Translations under genes and position numbers: made by a program | Assembly (NCBI GenBank): GCA_963666825.2 | Contig: OY763044.2 | Location: 4,092,001 to 4,156,000, forward strand | Length of the DNA: 64,000 nucleotides | Origin: Saccharicrinis sp963666825 | GTDB lineage: Bacteria > Bacteroidota > Bacteroidia > Bacteroidales > Marinilabiliaceae | Reading direction: 5' to 3' | Notes under the pieces: model-generated | Databases searched by the model: none | What the model was told of the DNA's origin: nothing | The model's input: the letters and a program-made list of their open reading frames with translations, nothing else | In this document: in pieces, positions 1 to 11,488 of the stretch | Position numbering within the stretch: position 1 is the stretch's first letter | Layout: every line of letters begins with the position of its first letter

Positions 1-306
1 TGCTGCAACAGCCCATTTCAACCATGGACGCATAAATATCGATTTGCTTTTATTAAAAGGAACTTCGTTCTTTTTACTTCTTGCTCTTTTAGTTGTTTGT
101 ATTTTATCAAAAAGAATTTCCCAGTCAACTTGCTGATCAAATTCTTTTGGATCATACTGTTCAACTAAACGATCCACATACGCATAAAATTCAGACCAAT
201 CGCGAGTTTCTTTTACCCATGCAGCCAATTCTTTCTCTTCCTCTGCAGAAATAGTCCGATTACTCCATGCTTTAAGCAAATATTGTATTTTATTATTTTG
301 ATCCAT
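1..306 (-). CDS. FecR-like anti-sigma factor, N-terminal part (3' end outside window)
   Basis: Reading the minus strand from an ATG at 306 gives an open frame of 102 codons that runs off the left edge. The protein begins MDQNNKIQYLLKAWSN and has the N-terminal pattern of FecR-type anti-sigma factors of Bacteroidota: a short helical cytoplasmic domain (WSNRTISAEEEKELAAWV, DRLVEQY), a basic stretch, then the start of a hydrophobic segment (PWLKWAVAA) expected to be the single membrane helix. The periplasmic FecR domain is off the window. In this family the cytoplasmic part binds the ECF sigma factor and releases it when an outer-membrane TonB transporter signals. The probable partner is the sigma factor at 1236-1832, but a TlpA-like gene lies between them, 37 nt upstream of this start. 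Identification rests on about 100 residues plus context. Confidence 0.7.
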   Translation of the reverse strand, partial: MDQNNKIQYLLKAWSNRTISAEEEKELAAWVKETRDWSEFYAYVDRLVEQYDPKEFDQQVDWEILFDKIQTTKRARSKKNEVPFNKSKSIFMRPWLKWAVAA

Positions 307-343
307 GGTTGTTATATAAATCAATAACAGATAATTAATTTTC

Positions 344-1036
344 CTATTTTAAACTTTCGATAATTGAACTCAGAATCATACCAATATTTTCATCAGTACC
401 ACCGGTAAAATATTTTATGATTCCATTTTTATCAACAACTACATTATGAGGAAATATACTCATGTTATATTCCTTTAAAAGCAGAGATGCATCAGGGATC
501 TGGCGATATTTGAATTCATGTTTAGTCAGGAATTTTTTCACATCTTCAGCCTTATTAAAGGTTATACCCAGAAAAACAACATCTTTGTCATCTTTATATT
601 TTTCGGTTAACTTATTAAGGTCAGGCATTTCCTGGATACAAGGCTTACACATTGTAAACCAGAAGTTCAATACAACAACCTTTCCTTTAAATTCTGAAAG
701 CGTAACCATTTTTCCATCTAAGTCGGTAAGGTTAAAATCTAATGCCGAAGAATTGAGAAATGCATTATCCGGTATTTCTTTAATCTGCCCCTTTAACATA
801 GCCAGTTCTTCGTCTGACAAATATTGTAATTTAATCGTATCAGGATTCAACTCATCTGTTAAAACTTTAATAACACGATCGTCTCCCCATGCTGTTTTAA
901 TACTGTCCAGTTTATCTTCGCCTATAACTTTTCCATCAGGCAAAAGATATACTTTGTTACTTTTCACCTGAGCATTGACCGAGACAAACCCAGCACACAA
1001 TGCAACAACTGCTAATAATACTTTAATTTTAATCAT
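344..1036 (-). CDS. TlpA-family thiol-disulfide oxidoreductase, secreted
   Basis: The C-terminal half is an AhpC/TSA-thioredoxin (TlpA/ResA-like) domain: NLTDLDGKMVTLSEFKGK, then VVLNFWFTMCKPCIQEMP, which holds the CxxC pair, then the cis-Pro region IFPHNVVVDKNG. An N-terminal hydrophobic stretch (IKIKVLLAVVALCAGFVSVNAQ) is a signal peptide, so the protein should act in the periplasm or be anchored there. An in-frame ATG at 1063 adds nine residues; I prefer the ATG at 1036 because the signal peptide then starts at its basic n-region. Between signal and thioredoxin domain lies a segment of about 75 residues without a recognisable fold. It sits between the ECF sigma gene and the FecR-like gene, so it may belong to that regulon. 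The disulfide substrate is unknown. Confidence 0.85.
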   Translation of the reverse strand: MIKIKVLLAVVALCAGFVSVNAQVKSNKVYLLPDGKVIGEDKLDSIKTAWGDDRVIKVLTDELNPDTIKLQYLSDEELAMLKGQIKEIPDNAFLNSSALDFNLTDLDGKMVTLSEFKGKVVVLNFWFTMCKPCIQEMPDLNKLTEKYKDDKDVVFLGITFNKAEDVKKFLTKHEFKYRQIPDASLLLKEYNMSIFPHNVVVDKNGIIKYFTGGTDENIGMILSSIIESLK

Positions 1037-1235
1037 TTTATAATTATTTGTTAGTGAATACATATTTTACACTATAGTATATTATATTTCAATTCAACTT
1101 TTACAAAAAAACAAATTGATTGATTAATACTTAAAAAAGTTATACATCAACTAAAAACAGCAAGCAAAAACAATAATTTGTTACTTACATATCTATTAGA
1201 TGAACAAATAATAAAAATGTACTAGTAGAATTTAA

Positions 1236-1832
1236 TTATTTTTCAATTTGAGTAAAAATAATGATCCAAATAATGATCCATTTGGAATTAGACAGGTATC
1301 CTCGAATACTACTTACAGCAGCAGCAAGGTTGTTACGAACGGTATTTGGTGAAGTTCCAAGTTTCTGTGCAATTTCTTTGCGACTCAAACCTTCAATTTT
1401 AGCCAGTTTGTAAATGATTTTTTGTTGAGCAGGTAATTTATCGATGGCCTGATGCAAGATTTTTTTCATTTCTTCATCTAAAAGCATATCCTCTGCTGAT
1501 TTTTCTTTAGTAACATCAAGTGTAGAGGCATACTTATCAAGAATCTGCTTTTCCATTACCGCACTTCTGAAGTGAGAGGATATTTGATTATGTAGAATTG
1601 TAAAGATGTAGCCTTTAGCATTATGAGCTTCTCCAATTAGCTTTCTTTTTTCCCAAATTAATACAAAGACTTCCTGAACAATTTCCTCAGCTAAATCTGT
1701 AGAATGAGTGATCTTTAAAGCAGCAGAATAAAAAGGTTCCCGGTAAACATCATAAATCTTCCGAAAGGCAATTTCATCACCCTCTGCCATCATCTTAAAA
1801 ATCTCTTCTTTTAACTGATACACCCCTGCCAT
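1236..1832 (-). CDS. ECF RNA polymerase sigma factor (sigma-70 family, Bacteroidetes type)
   Basis: A 198-residue protein with region 2 (FRKIYDVYREPFYSAALKITHSTDLAEEIVQEVFVLIWEKR) and region 4 (DKLPAQQKIIYKLAKIEGLSRKEIAQKLGTSPNTVRNNL), spaced as in ECF sigma factors that lack region 3. The short hydrophobic C-terminal tail (WIIIWIIIF) is seen in many Bacteroidota members. Such sigmas are usually paired with a FecR-like anti-sigma and control a nearby TonB-dependent transporter and its SusD-like partner. A FecR-like gene follows at 306-1, but separated by the TlpA-like gene. There is a gap of about 200 nt to that gene, so separate transcription is possible. The start is the ATG at 1832 (MAGVYQLKEEIFKMM). 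I see no clear promoter upstream in 1833-2090. Confidence 0.92.
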   Translation of the reverse strand: MAGVYQLKEEIFKMMAEGDEIAFRKIYDVYREPFYSAALKITHSTDLAEEIVQEVFVLIWEKRKLIGEAHNAKGYIFTILHNQISSHFRSAVMEKQILDKYASTLDVTKEKSAEDMLLDEEMKKILHQAIDKLPAQQKIIYKLAKIEGLSRKEIAQKLGTSPNTVRNNLAAAVSSIRGYLSNSKWIIIWIIIFTQIEK

Positions 1833-2096
1833 TCGAATAAAAACAAAGAAAAAATATAAATTTAGATTTTGTTATTGCAAAAAGCAATACACAATCATAT
1901 ATTTAAGTAATACGGCCACAAAATAGGCAAATTTATTTTATTTGTAATTTAATAGTGATTTTGATTTAGAAAAGATAGTACTATAGAACTTACATAATCT
2001 CGACTTATTATTTTACTCGTAAAATATAATCAAAGTTATTTACTCACCAGAAATATAATTTAAATTGATTTATTTTGAAATAACAAAAAACAAAAA

Positions 2097-2124
2097 AGCC
2101 TTTAAATCATACGATTTAAAGGCT
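2097..2124 (-). terminator. Rho-independent terminator of tRNA-Arg
   Basis: The stem is AGCCTTTAAATC paired with GATTTAAAGGCT around a 4-nt loop. On the minus strand it is followed by a run of T (AAAAAA on the plus strand at 2091-2096). It lies 27 nt beyond the 3' end of the tRNA. The other side is also T-rich, so the hairpin could work in both directions. The rest of 1833-2096, between the sigma gene and this hairpin, shows no gene. Confidence 0.75.
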
Positions 2125-2150
2125 TTTACTTTTCTTTTTTTCTTTTTTCG

Positions 2151-2224
2151 TGATCCAGACAGGATTCGAACCTGTGACCCACAGCTTAGAAGGCTGTTGC
2201 TCTATCCAACTGAGCTACTAGACC
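2151..2224 (-). tRNA. tRNA-Arg (anticodon TCT)
   Basis: The reverse complement folds as a 74-nt tRNA. The acceptor stem is GGTCTAG with CTGGATC, with two G-U pairs, and discriminator A. The D-arm contains AGCTCAGTTGGATAGAGC. The anticodon stem ACAGC/GCTGT encloses the loop CTTCTAA with anticodon TCT. The T-arm carries GGTTCGAATCC. CCA is not encoded: the next bases on the minus strand are CGA. Confidence 0.97.
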
Positions 2225-2253
2225 ATCCTTATGTCCTTTTTTCAAAGGCGATG

Positions 2254-2283
2254 CAAAGATAGAAAATAATTATACAATACAAC
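2254..2283 (-). promoter_or_regulatory. Bacteroidetes-type promoter of tRNA-Arg
   Basis: On the minus strand TATCTTTG (2261-2254) matches the -7 consensus TAnnTTTG, about 30 nt upstream of the tRNA 5' end. A GTTG at 2283-2280 is placed like a weak -33 element. Confidence 0.6.
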
Positions 2284-2773
2284 AGTTTACACTAATTATT
2301 TTTCTCTTTTTTTTCATTTCAATTTAACAAGAATATAAAACAACTTCATAAACAACTCATTTTATGCTCCTTACCAAAGGGGCAAGTGCTCAATAAAAAA
2401 ACAGATCTTTGAGAAAAGATTTTCTAGATGATACACATTCAATATACCAGCCAATTAAATAATAATAATTAAAAGAAAAAACTTAGATATTTATCACTTG
2501 TAATCCACAAATGAAGAGTACGCCGCAAATACTGTTCTAAATTCAAGATATAGATCCGTTAGTAAAATAACTTTTGATACTTCATTTTATGTTCTAAATA
2601 CGTCATTAAACAACGATAAATAAATCAATCACAAACTCATTATTACAAATTAGAATTCAATTTCGAATAAAGAATAGTAAATGAAACCATTTCATTTTGT
2701 TATTATTCTTATTTAAGTTCTGTTTGTATCTGATCCATACCAAAATCGTAGCAACTTCACTATTTCTGTTACA

Positions 2774-2807
2774 TGTCTTCGACATTTGTTCGCTAATCTA
2801 TAGCGAA
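2774..2807. repeat. Two adjacent small inverted repeats
   Basis: ATGTC-TTC-GACAT (2774-2786) and TTCGCTA-ATCTA-TAGCGAA (2789-2807) are perfect hairpins placed end to end, ending about 25 nt before the 11-bp tandem array. Neither is followed by a T-run, so they do not look like simple terminators. Confidence 0.5.
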
Positions 2808-2832
2808 TAACATAAAACCAGCTATCGAAAAG

Positions 2833-2963
2833 CTTGTGGAGAAGAGAGGAGCTGTTACGAAGCAATATAGAAGCAGATATGGAGCAGGTGTGAACAACTA
2901 GTGGAGCGCCTGTGGAGAAATGCGAAGAAATAGTGGAGCGGTAGTGGAGAACCTGTGGAGAAA
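2833..2963 (+). repeat. Degenerate 11-bp tandem array, 12 units
   Basis: The stretch divides without gaps into twelve units: CTTGTGGAGAA, GAGAGGAGCTG, TTACGAAGCAA, TATAGAAGCAG, ATATGGAGCAG, GTGTGAACAAC, TAGTGGAGCGC, CTGTGGAGAAA, TGCGAAGAAA (one base short), TAGTGGAGCGG, TAGTGGAGAAC and CTGTGGAGAAA. All share a GRAG or GRAC core at the same place; the strongest form is TGGAG. The period of 11 is not a multiple of three and stops interrupt all frames, so it is not coding. The period is close to one helical turn. Confidence 0.75.
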
Positions 2964-3148
2964 GTCACCAAAAAGTGTTAAAATGATAATTTTGTGGAAT
3001 ATTTTTGGCTTAAAATGACAAAATCAGGAATATTTAGGTGCCTTTTTGCGATCCAGGTGGAATATAGGCTTATTTATAACGGTTTTATTATATATATTAA
3101 AATCGCCTCCAAAACATATACTCCTATTTATCAACAACATACAGCTAC

Positions 3149-3180
3149 AAAAAATTACAATAATATTATTGTAATTTTTT
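3149..3180. repeat. Perfect 32-bp palindrome
   Basis: AAAAAATTACAATAAT is followed directly by its exact reverse complement, with no loop. The outer six bases on each side are A and T runs, so it could act as a weak bidirectional terminator or extrude as a cruciform. It has no adjacent gene. Confidence 0.6.
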
Positions 3181-3452
3181 TACTATCCAGCGAGTTTTTA
3201 ATTGATCACATAAAGTAGACATTTATTATAGAATCATGAACCTTTTAAAAGGGCAAATGAAGTCGTTTGAATAGGGATTTAGGAATTATTAAGTAGAATA
3301 TAGCTAACATACTAACAGAGTCTCAAAATCCCTTAAAACTTAGTACATGGTTCTTTGTACTGTCTGACCTCAAAATAGGCAAGAAGAAAGAAAGCAAAGA
3401 TTATTATTCCTTTGGGATTTAATTGTAGAATAACAAACCCCTATAAACACAA

Positions 3453-3486
3453 AAAGAGCAACCGAAACTTGTTCGATTGCTCTTTT
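3453..3486 (-). terminator. Rho-independent terminator of the rRNA operon
   Basis: The hairpin AAAGAGCAA/TTGCTCTTT has one mismatched position lower in the stem (CCGAA against TTCGA). It is followed on the minus strand by TTTTT. It lies about 10 nt beyond the 5S 3' end and closes the operon. Confidence 0.8.
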
Positions 3487-3494
3487 ATTTAAAG

Positions 3495-3603
<109 letters not shown>

Positions 3604-3767
3604 TGTCTTTCTAGATTTTTAGATCTTAGATAAGAGACTTAAAGACTCTATCTATTCTAACATTCTATTCAATATTTTTTCAGTCTATTATCTATGATCT
3701 CTCATCTAATAGTCTGTTTTTACATACCAGCTTCAATCAAAATCACAGAACTCGCTTATACGCCCAA

Positions 3768-6557
<2,790 letters not shown>

Positions 6558-6710
6558 GTTGGTTTAGCAATGCTTTGCGCATAGCTAACCTATGATTTTG
6601 ATTGTTTTGCCAATATGTCAATGTACGTTTCTCGCTTTTTGCGAAATGTGAAATGCACTACTTATAGAAAGTAGATGATTGTCTTTTAAAGTATATTTAA
6701 AACTCTCTCC
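6558..6710 (-). other. 16S-23S spacer without tRNA genes
   Basis: The spacer is about 153 nt. It contains no sequence that folds as tRNA-Ile or tRNA-Ala, which many Bacteroidota carry here. A stretch reading TACATTGACATATTGG on the minus strand (near 6612-6627) resembles the boxA-like antitermination site usual just before 23S in this phylum. Confidence 0.75.
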
Positions 6711-8235
<1,525 letters not shown>

Positions 8236-8335
8236 TAAAAATTGTTTTGCCAATTGAATGGCTATAATTCCTTACAAGAGTTTTAACTCAAAAGAACATA
8301 CTTTACTTTCCTTTTATTAAGTGTGCATTTCAATA

Positions 8336-8348
8336 TTTTCAAAGAACG
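8336..8348 (-). promoter_or_regulatory. Candidate boxA antitermination site in the rRNA leader
   Basis: On the minus strand the leader reads CGTTCTTTGAAAA about 100 nt upstream of 16S, close to the bacterial boxA core (TGCTCTTTAACA) and to GTTCTTTGAAA found in Bacteroidota rRNA leaders. A second, weaker copy (ATGTTCTTTTGAG) lies at 8286-8298. BoxA binds NusB/NusE and prevents early termination of rRNA transcripts. Confidence 0.5.
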
Positions 8349-8495
8349 TTTTCTTCTTTATTCAGCATCAAGGCATAAATAAATCAGAATTCTTTATATT
8401 TTGTAAACCGTTTTAGAACTCTTTCTAAAACAATGTTTATTTCAATCTTTTTTTACTCCCTAACCTTCGTTAGAGTGTCGCTCTAAAAGCGGATG

Positions 8496-8528
8496 CAAAG
8501 ATAACAACTTTATTTTCTCTTTTCCAAA
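8496..8528 (-). promoter_or_regulatory. rRNA promoter P1 (nearest to 16S)
   Basis: On the minus strand TTTG (8528-8525) is separated by 21 nt from TATCTTTG (8503-8496), a full match to the Bacteroidetes -33/-7 consensus TTTG...TAnnTTTG, followed by CATCCGC. Confidence 0.8.
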
Positions 8529-8656
8529 TAAATTTTGAAAAATTTTAATTTAATTTTTCAAGCTTTACTCTCAATTTAAATTGTTGTTTTTCACCAATTT
8601 AAAACCCTTCTCAAAGTCTCAATTTTTATCTTTTTGCCCTTCTTTAAAAGCGGCTG

Positions 8657-8689
8657 CAAAGATAAGTGATTTTAATTCTTAAAACCAAA
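8657..8689 (-). promoter_or_regulatory. rRNA promoter P2
   Basis: TTTG (8689-8686), a 21-nt spacer and TATCTTTG (8664-8657), then CAGCCGC. Spacing and flanking bases are the same as in P1. Confidence 0.8.
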
Positions 8690-8823
8690 TTTATTTTTAA
8701 AAATATTTTAAAAATTTTCATCTGATTTTTTAGCTTCTAAACCTTCTCTTTTTCAAGACTTTCTTCCCTTAAAGTTGCTCATTATTTCAATCTTTCATTC
8801 CCGCCTCTCGTTCAAAGCGGGTG

Positions 8824-8855
8824 CAAAACAACTGCTTTTATTTTTAACTTCCAAA
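8824..8855 (-). promoter_or_regulatory. rRNA promoter P3 (weaker -7)
   Basis: TTTG (8855-8852), a 20-nt spacer and TTGTTTTG (8831-8824), which has T for the second base of the TAnnTTTG box, then CACCCGC. The C-rich block downstream of the box matches P1 and P2, so it looks like a duplicated but weakened copy. Confidence 0.6.
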
Positions 8856-8885
8856 CTTTAACTCGATTATTTTTTGCGCAGGATT

Positions 8886-8917
8886 CAAAGATAAGTCGCA
8901 AGAATCATTTTGTCAAG
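8886..8917 (-). promoter_or_regulatory. rRNA promoter P4 (most upstream)
   Basis: CTTG (8917-8914), a 20-nt spacer and TATCTTTG (8893-8886). It lies only about 38 nt beyond the 3' end of mgsA and lacks the C-rich block of the other three copies. Confidence 0.65.
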
Positions 8918-8954
8918 TCGTTAAGGAGGAAAAGTTTTTCTGAAAATCTTAAAC

Positions 8955-9422
8955 CTACTCTGAAAAACGATTTACATATGAGGAGTAATCTTTAATGATA
9001 GGCTTATAATCCATATGAAACAACTCACTTGTCACCACAAAATCAGCGGTCGCCCTATTGGTTGCTGTTACTACATTATACAATGCACAAATTCTTAAAA
9101 GTGCTTTAACATCCACATCATGTGGCTGAGGCTGCATTGGATCCCAAAAGAATATCAAAATACCCACAGTTTGTTCTGCAATAAGTGCTCCTAACTGTTG
9201 ATCTCCACCCAAAGGCCCCGATTTTAACCTGGTTATTGTTGGTGGAACAGCATTATTCTCACTACATTTCTGTTCTAACACTTTATTTACTAATGATCCC
9301 GTGGTACCAGTACATACTAAATCATGTGAAACCAACTCTCTCCAATTGTATTCAACCCAATCCATAAGATCTTGCTTGCGGTTATCATGTGCCACTAAAG
9401 CAATTGTCTTCTTCTTCTTCAT
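8955..9422 (-). CDS. mgsA: Methylglyoxal synthase
   Basis: MgsA converts dihydroxyacetone phosphate to methylglyoxal and phosphate in the cytosol, a bypass of lower glycolysis used when phosphate is short or sugar phosphates pile up. The 155 residues match the family from end to end: IALVAHDNRKQDLMDW with His12, TGTTG phosphate loop at about 38-42, GPLGGDQQ with the catalytic base Asp74, FFWDPMQPQPHDVDV with Asp94 and His101, and ATNRATAD near the end. All catalytic residues are present. The gene reads toward the rRNA promoters on the same strand; its stop is about 40 nt from the farthest one. No promoter or terminator of its own is clear. Confidence 0.95.
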   Translation of the reverse strand: MKKKKTIALVAHDNRKQDLMDWVEYNWRELVSHDLVCTGTTGSLVNKVLEQKCSENNAVPPTITRLKSGPLGGDQQLGALIAEQTVGILIFFWDPMQPQPHDVDVKALLRICALYNVVTATNRATADFVVTSELFHMDYKPIIKDYSSYVNRFSE

Positions 9423-9622
9423 TTTTAAATTATATTTTCAACTTCACTTAATAAATAAATAATCTTTTATATAAACAATCAGGTTAGAAAGAGGTTTATT
9501 TCTATTTAAACTTCTCAAAATAATTTAGTGAAATAACATATTGAATTTTAATATGGATATTAGGGAATATATAATTTCTTCAAACACAATAAACACTATG
9601 CAAGAAAGGAAAATCAATCAAG

Positions 9623-11182
9623 TTATACTTTATACCTCCATGCATCTACTCTATACTTCTTAATTCGAGTACCAAGCATTCGTTCGGTAATTTTAAGTTG
9701 CTCTGCTGCTTTTGTAATATTTCCTTTAGTTGTTATAAGCGCTTCTATGATTAATTGCTTCTCCAAACGCTCTATCACTCCGGTCATTCCTTCATGCGAA
9801 CCGGTTGCGGTAGAATCTGCAGTCTGCAAAGTTGGAGGCAGATGGTAACTATGAACAACATTATCTCTGGAAAGAATACAAGCACGTTCAATAACGTTTT
9901 CAAGCTCTCTTACGTTACCAGGCCATCTATAAACCATAAGCATATCTATAGCACTTGTTGTTATGCGCTTTATACTAGCTTTATTTTTCTTATTAAACTT
10001 TTGTATAAAGTGATCAACCAATAATGGAATATCATTACGTCTTTCTCTCAAGGACGGAACAAAGATTGGGAACACATTGATCCTGTAGAATAAATCTTCC
10101 CTAAACTTACCATCTTCAATTAATTGCTCAAGATTACAGTTAGTTGCACAAACAATTCTAACATCAATCGAAATAGTTTCAGATCCTCCCAATCGTTCAA
10201 ACTGACGTTCCTGAAGAACTCTTAACAATTTAACCTGGGTAGACAAAGGTAAGTCTCCAATCTCATCAAGAAATATAGTACCTCCGTTAGCCATCTCAAA
10301 TCGACCTTTACGCATTTGATCCGCACCTGTAAAAGCACCTTTTTCATGACCAAACAATTCACTCTCAATTAACGAATCTGGTAATGCGGAACAATTTACC
10401 TTTATCAGGTTCTTATTTTTTCGTTCACTACTTGTATGAATAGCATCTGCTATCAACTCCTTACCAATACCAGATTCTCCTCTAATTAAAACAGTACTAT
10501 TGGTTGGAGCAACCATTTCAACAAGAGAAAAAACATCTCTCATTTTACTGCTATTACCAACAATTTTAGTAGCAAAATTATTTTCTGCAACTTCAGACTG
10601 CAATTGAAGGTTCTTCTTCTTTAATTCATCAAGCTCCTCAGCCTTTTCTTGTCGAACCCTTACTGTTTTAGCAATTAAAGAACCTATTATAGACAAGAAA
10701 TGAATATCCTCTTCATATGTAATGTGAGGATTGAATTCTCGAACAACACTTAAAGCCCCTGCCATTTTATTCTCAACGACAATAGGAATACATATAAATG
10801 ATAATTCAGTTCCTTCTTTTTTTAATTCAGAACGTGTTTTATTAAGAAATAAATTTGATTTTGATATTTCCTGAATAACAATTGGCTGACCTAACTCAAC
10901 AACTTTACCAATTACACCTTCACCCAGGCGGTATTTACCCAGCGACTGCTGTTTAGGACTCATACCATATGCTGCCTCAATATAAATACTGGAACTATTA
11001 CGATTAAATATAGTCAAAAAACTCCTTTCAGCATCGAGGTGATCAACCAACATCTTTAAAATAGGTGATAAATCATTTTTCAACTCTGTAGAAGCGATCA
11101 ATCTTTGACTAATTTCAAATAAAAGAGTCATTTCTTTCAAACCGTAACATTCAGATCCGCCTTTAATACAATGTGCAGCCAT
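9623..11182 (-). CDS. Sigma-54-dependent activator, GAF-AAA-Fis, NifA-like
   Basis: Domain order in 519 residues: an N-terminal GAF domain (about 20-175), with YRLGEGVIGKVVELGQPIVI and ISKSNLFLNKT as in NifA; a short coiled linker; an AAA+ domain (about 207-440) with Walker A GESGIGKE, the sigma-54 contact loop GAFTGA, Walker B GTIFLDEIGDLP and RWPGNVRELENVIERA; and a Fis-type helix-turn-helix at the C-terminus (ITKAAEQLKITERMLGTRIKKY). The GAF region is closer to NifA than to receiver-domain regulators, so it should respond to a small ligand or a partner protein rather than phosphorylation. No nif genes are in the window, so the target is unknown and I give no symbol. A FhlA- or NorR-like role remains possible. 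It is transcribed away from the small gene at 11489. Confidence 0.88.
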   Translation of the reverse strand: MAAHCIKGGSECYGLKEMTLLFEISQRLIASTELKNDLSPILKMLVDHLDAERSFLTIFNRNSSSIYIEAAYGMSPKQQSLGKYRLGEGVIGKVVELGQPIVIQEISKSNLFLNKTRSELKKEGTELSFICIPIVVENKMAGALSVVREFNPHITYEEDIHFLSIIGSLIAKTVRVRQEKAEELDELKKKNLQLQSEVAENNFATKIVGNSSKMRDVFSLVEMVAPTNSTVLIRGESGIGKELIADAIHTSSERKNKNLIKVNCSALPDSLIESELFGHEKGAFTGADQMRKGRFEMANGGTIFLDEIGDLPLSTQVKLLRVLQERQFERLGGSETISIDVRIVCATNCNLEQLIEDGKFREDLFYRINVFPIFVPSLRERRNDIPLLVDHFIQKFNKKNKASIKRITTSAIDMLMVYRWPGNVRELENVIERACILSRDNVVHSYHLPPTLQTADSTATGSHEGMTGVIERLEKQLIIEALITTKGNITKAAEQLKITERMLGTRIKKYRVDAWRYKV

Positions 11183-11488
11183 AAAATATCAAGTAGTATT
11201 AATTTGTAAGTAAACAGAGCTCAAAGATAATTTTTTATTATCTAACCCCATAAAAATAGACACTTCAACAATATAATTTATAATTATTTTAATCTAACCA
11301 CCGTAAATTTAACCTACATTAATAATTAAAAATCCACATTCAATCAAATCACCCCTCCCAAACAGGTTCCTTTTGTAGAAAAAATATTATTTTATAAAAC
11401 ATAAGTATTTTGAAAATCTACATTAATTGGATAACTTAACAATGAAAAATCTACATTTATTAATTATAAAATTATAAAAAAATCCCCT
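11183..11488. promoter_or_regulatory. Divergent intergenic region with four direct repeats
   Basis: This 306-nt region separates the NifA-like gene from the small two-CxxC gene. It contains four copies, in one orientation, of a 10-mer: AACCTACATT (11311), AATCCACATT (11331), AATCTACATT (11415) and AATCTACATT (11448). The start-to-start distances of 20, 84 and 33 are near whole numbers of helical turns. They could be sites for a regulator of either gene. I see no good -24/-12 (GG...GC) promoter. Confidence 0.45.

Larger units (their letters stand above)
2284..3452. other. Gene-free stretch between tRNA-Arg and the rRNA operon terminator
   Basis: No open frame here looks like a protein gene. 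The longest, 74 codons from 2994, is low-complexity, has no recognisable domain and runs through a palindrome. The stretch holds two small hairpins (2774-2807), a degenerate 11-bp tandem array (2833-2963) and a 32-bp perfect palindrome (3149-3180), listed separately. The rest is AT-rich sequence in which I see no structure. Confidence 0.7.

Noticed and set aside
2065..2262. 65-codon frame with RDPDRIRTCDPQLRRLLLYPTELLDHP
   Set aside because: This is the translation of the tRNA-Arg gene in antisense, a well-known false protein.
2833..2963. TGTGGAGAA cluster as DnaA boxes of a replication origin
   Set aside because: The DnaA box is TGTGGATAA; each copy has a mismatch, the other units differ more, and no dnaA, dnaN or similar origin gene is near. 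The 11-bp periodicity explains the similarity better.
2833..2963. CRISPR array
   Set aside because: Units are 11 bp and contiguous, without unique spacers of 25-40 bp, and no cas gene is present.
2994..3218. 74-codon frame in the gene-free stretch
   Set aside because: Low-complexity, no family pattern, runs through a perfect palindrome and has no plausible start signal.
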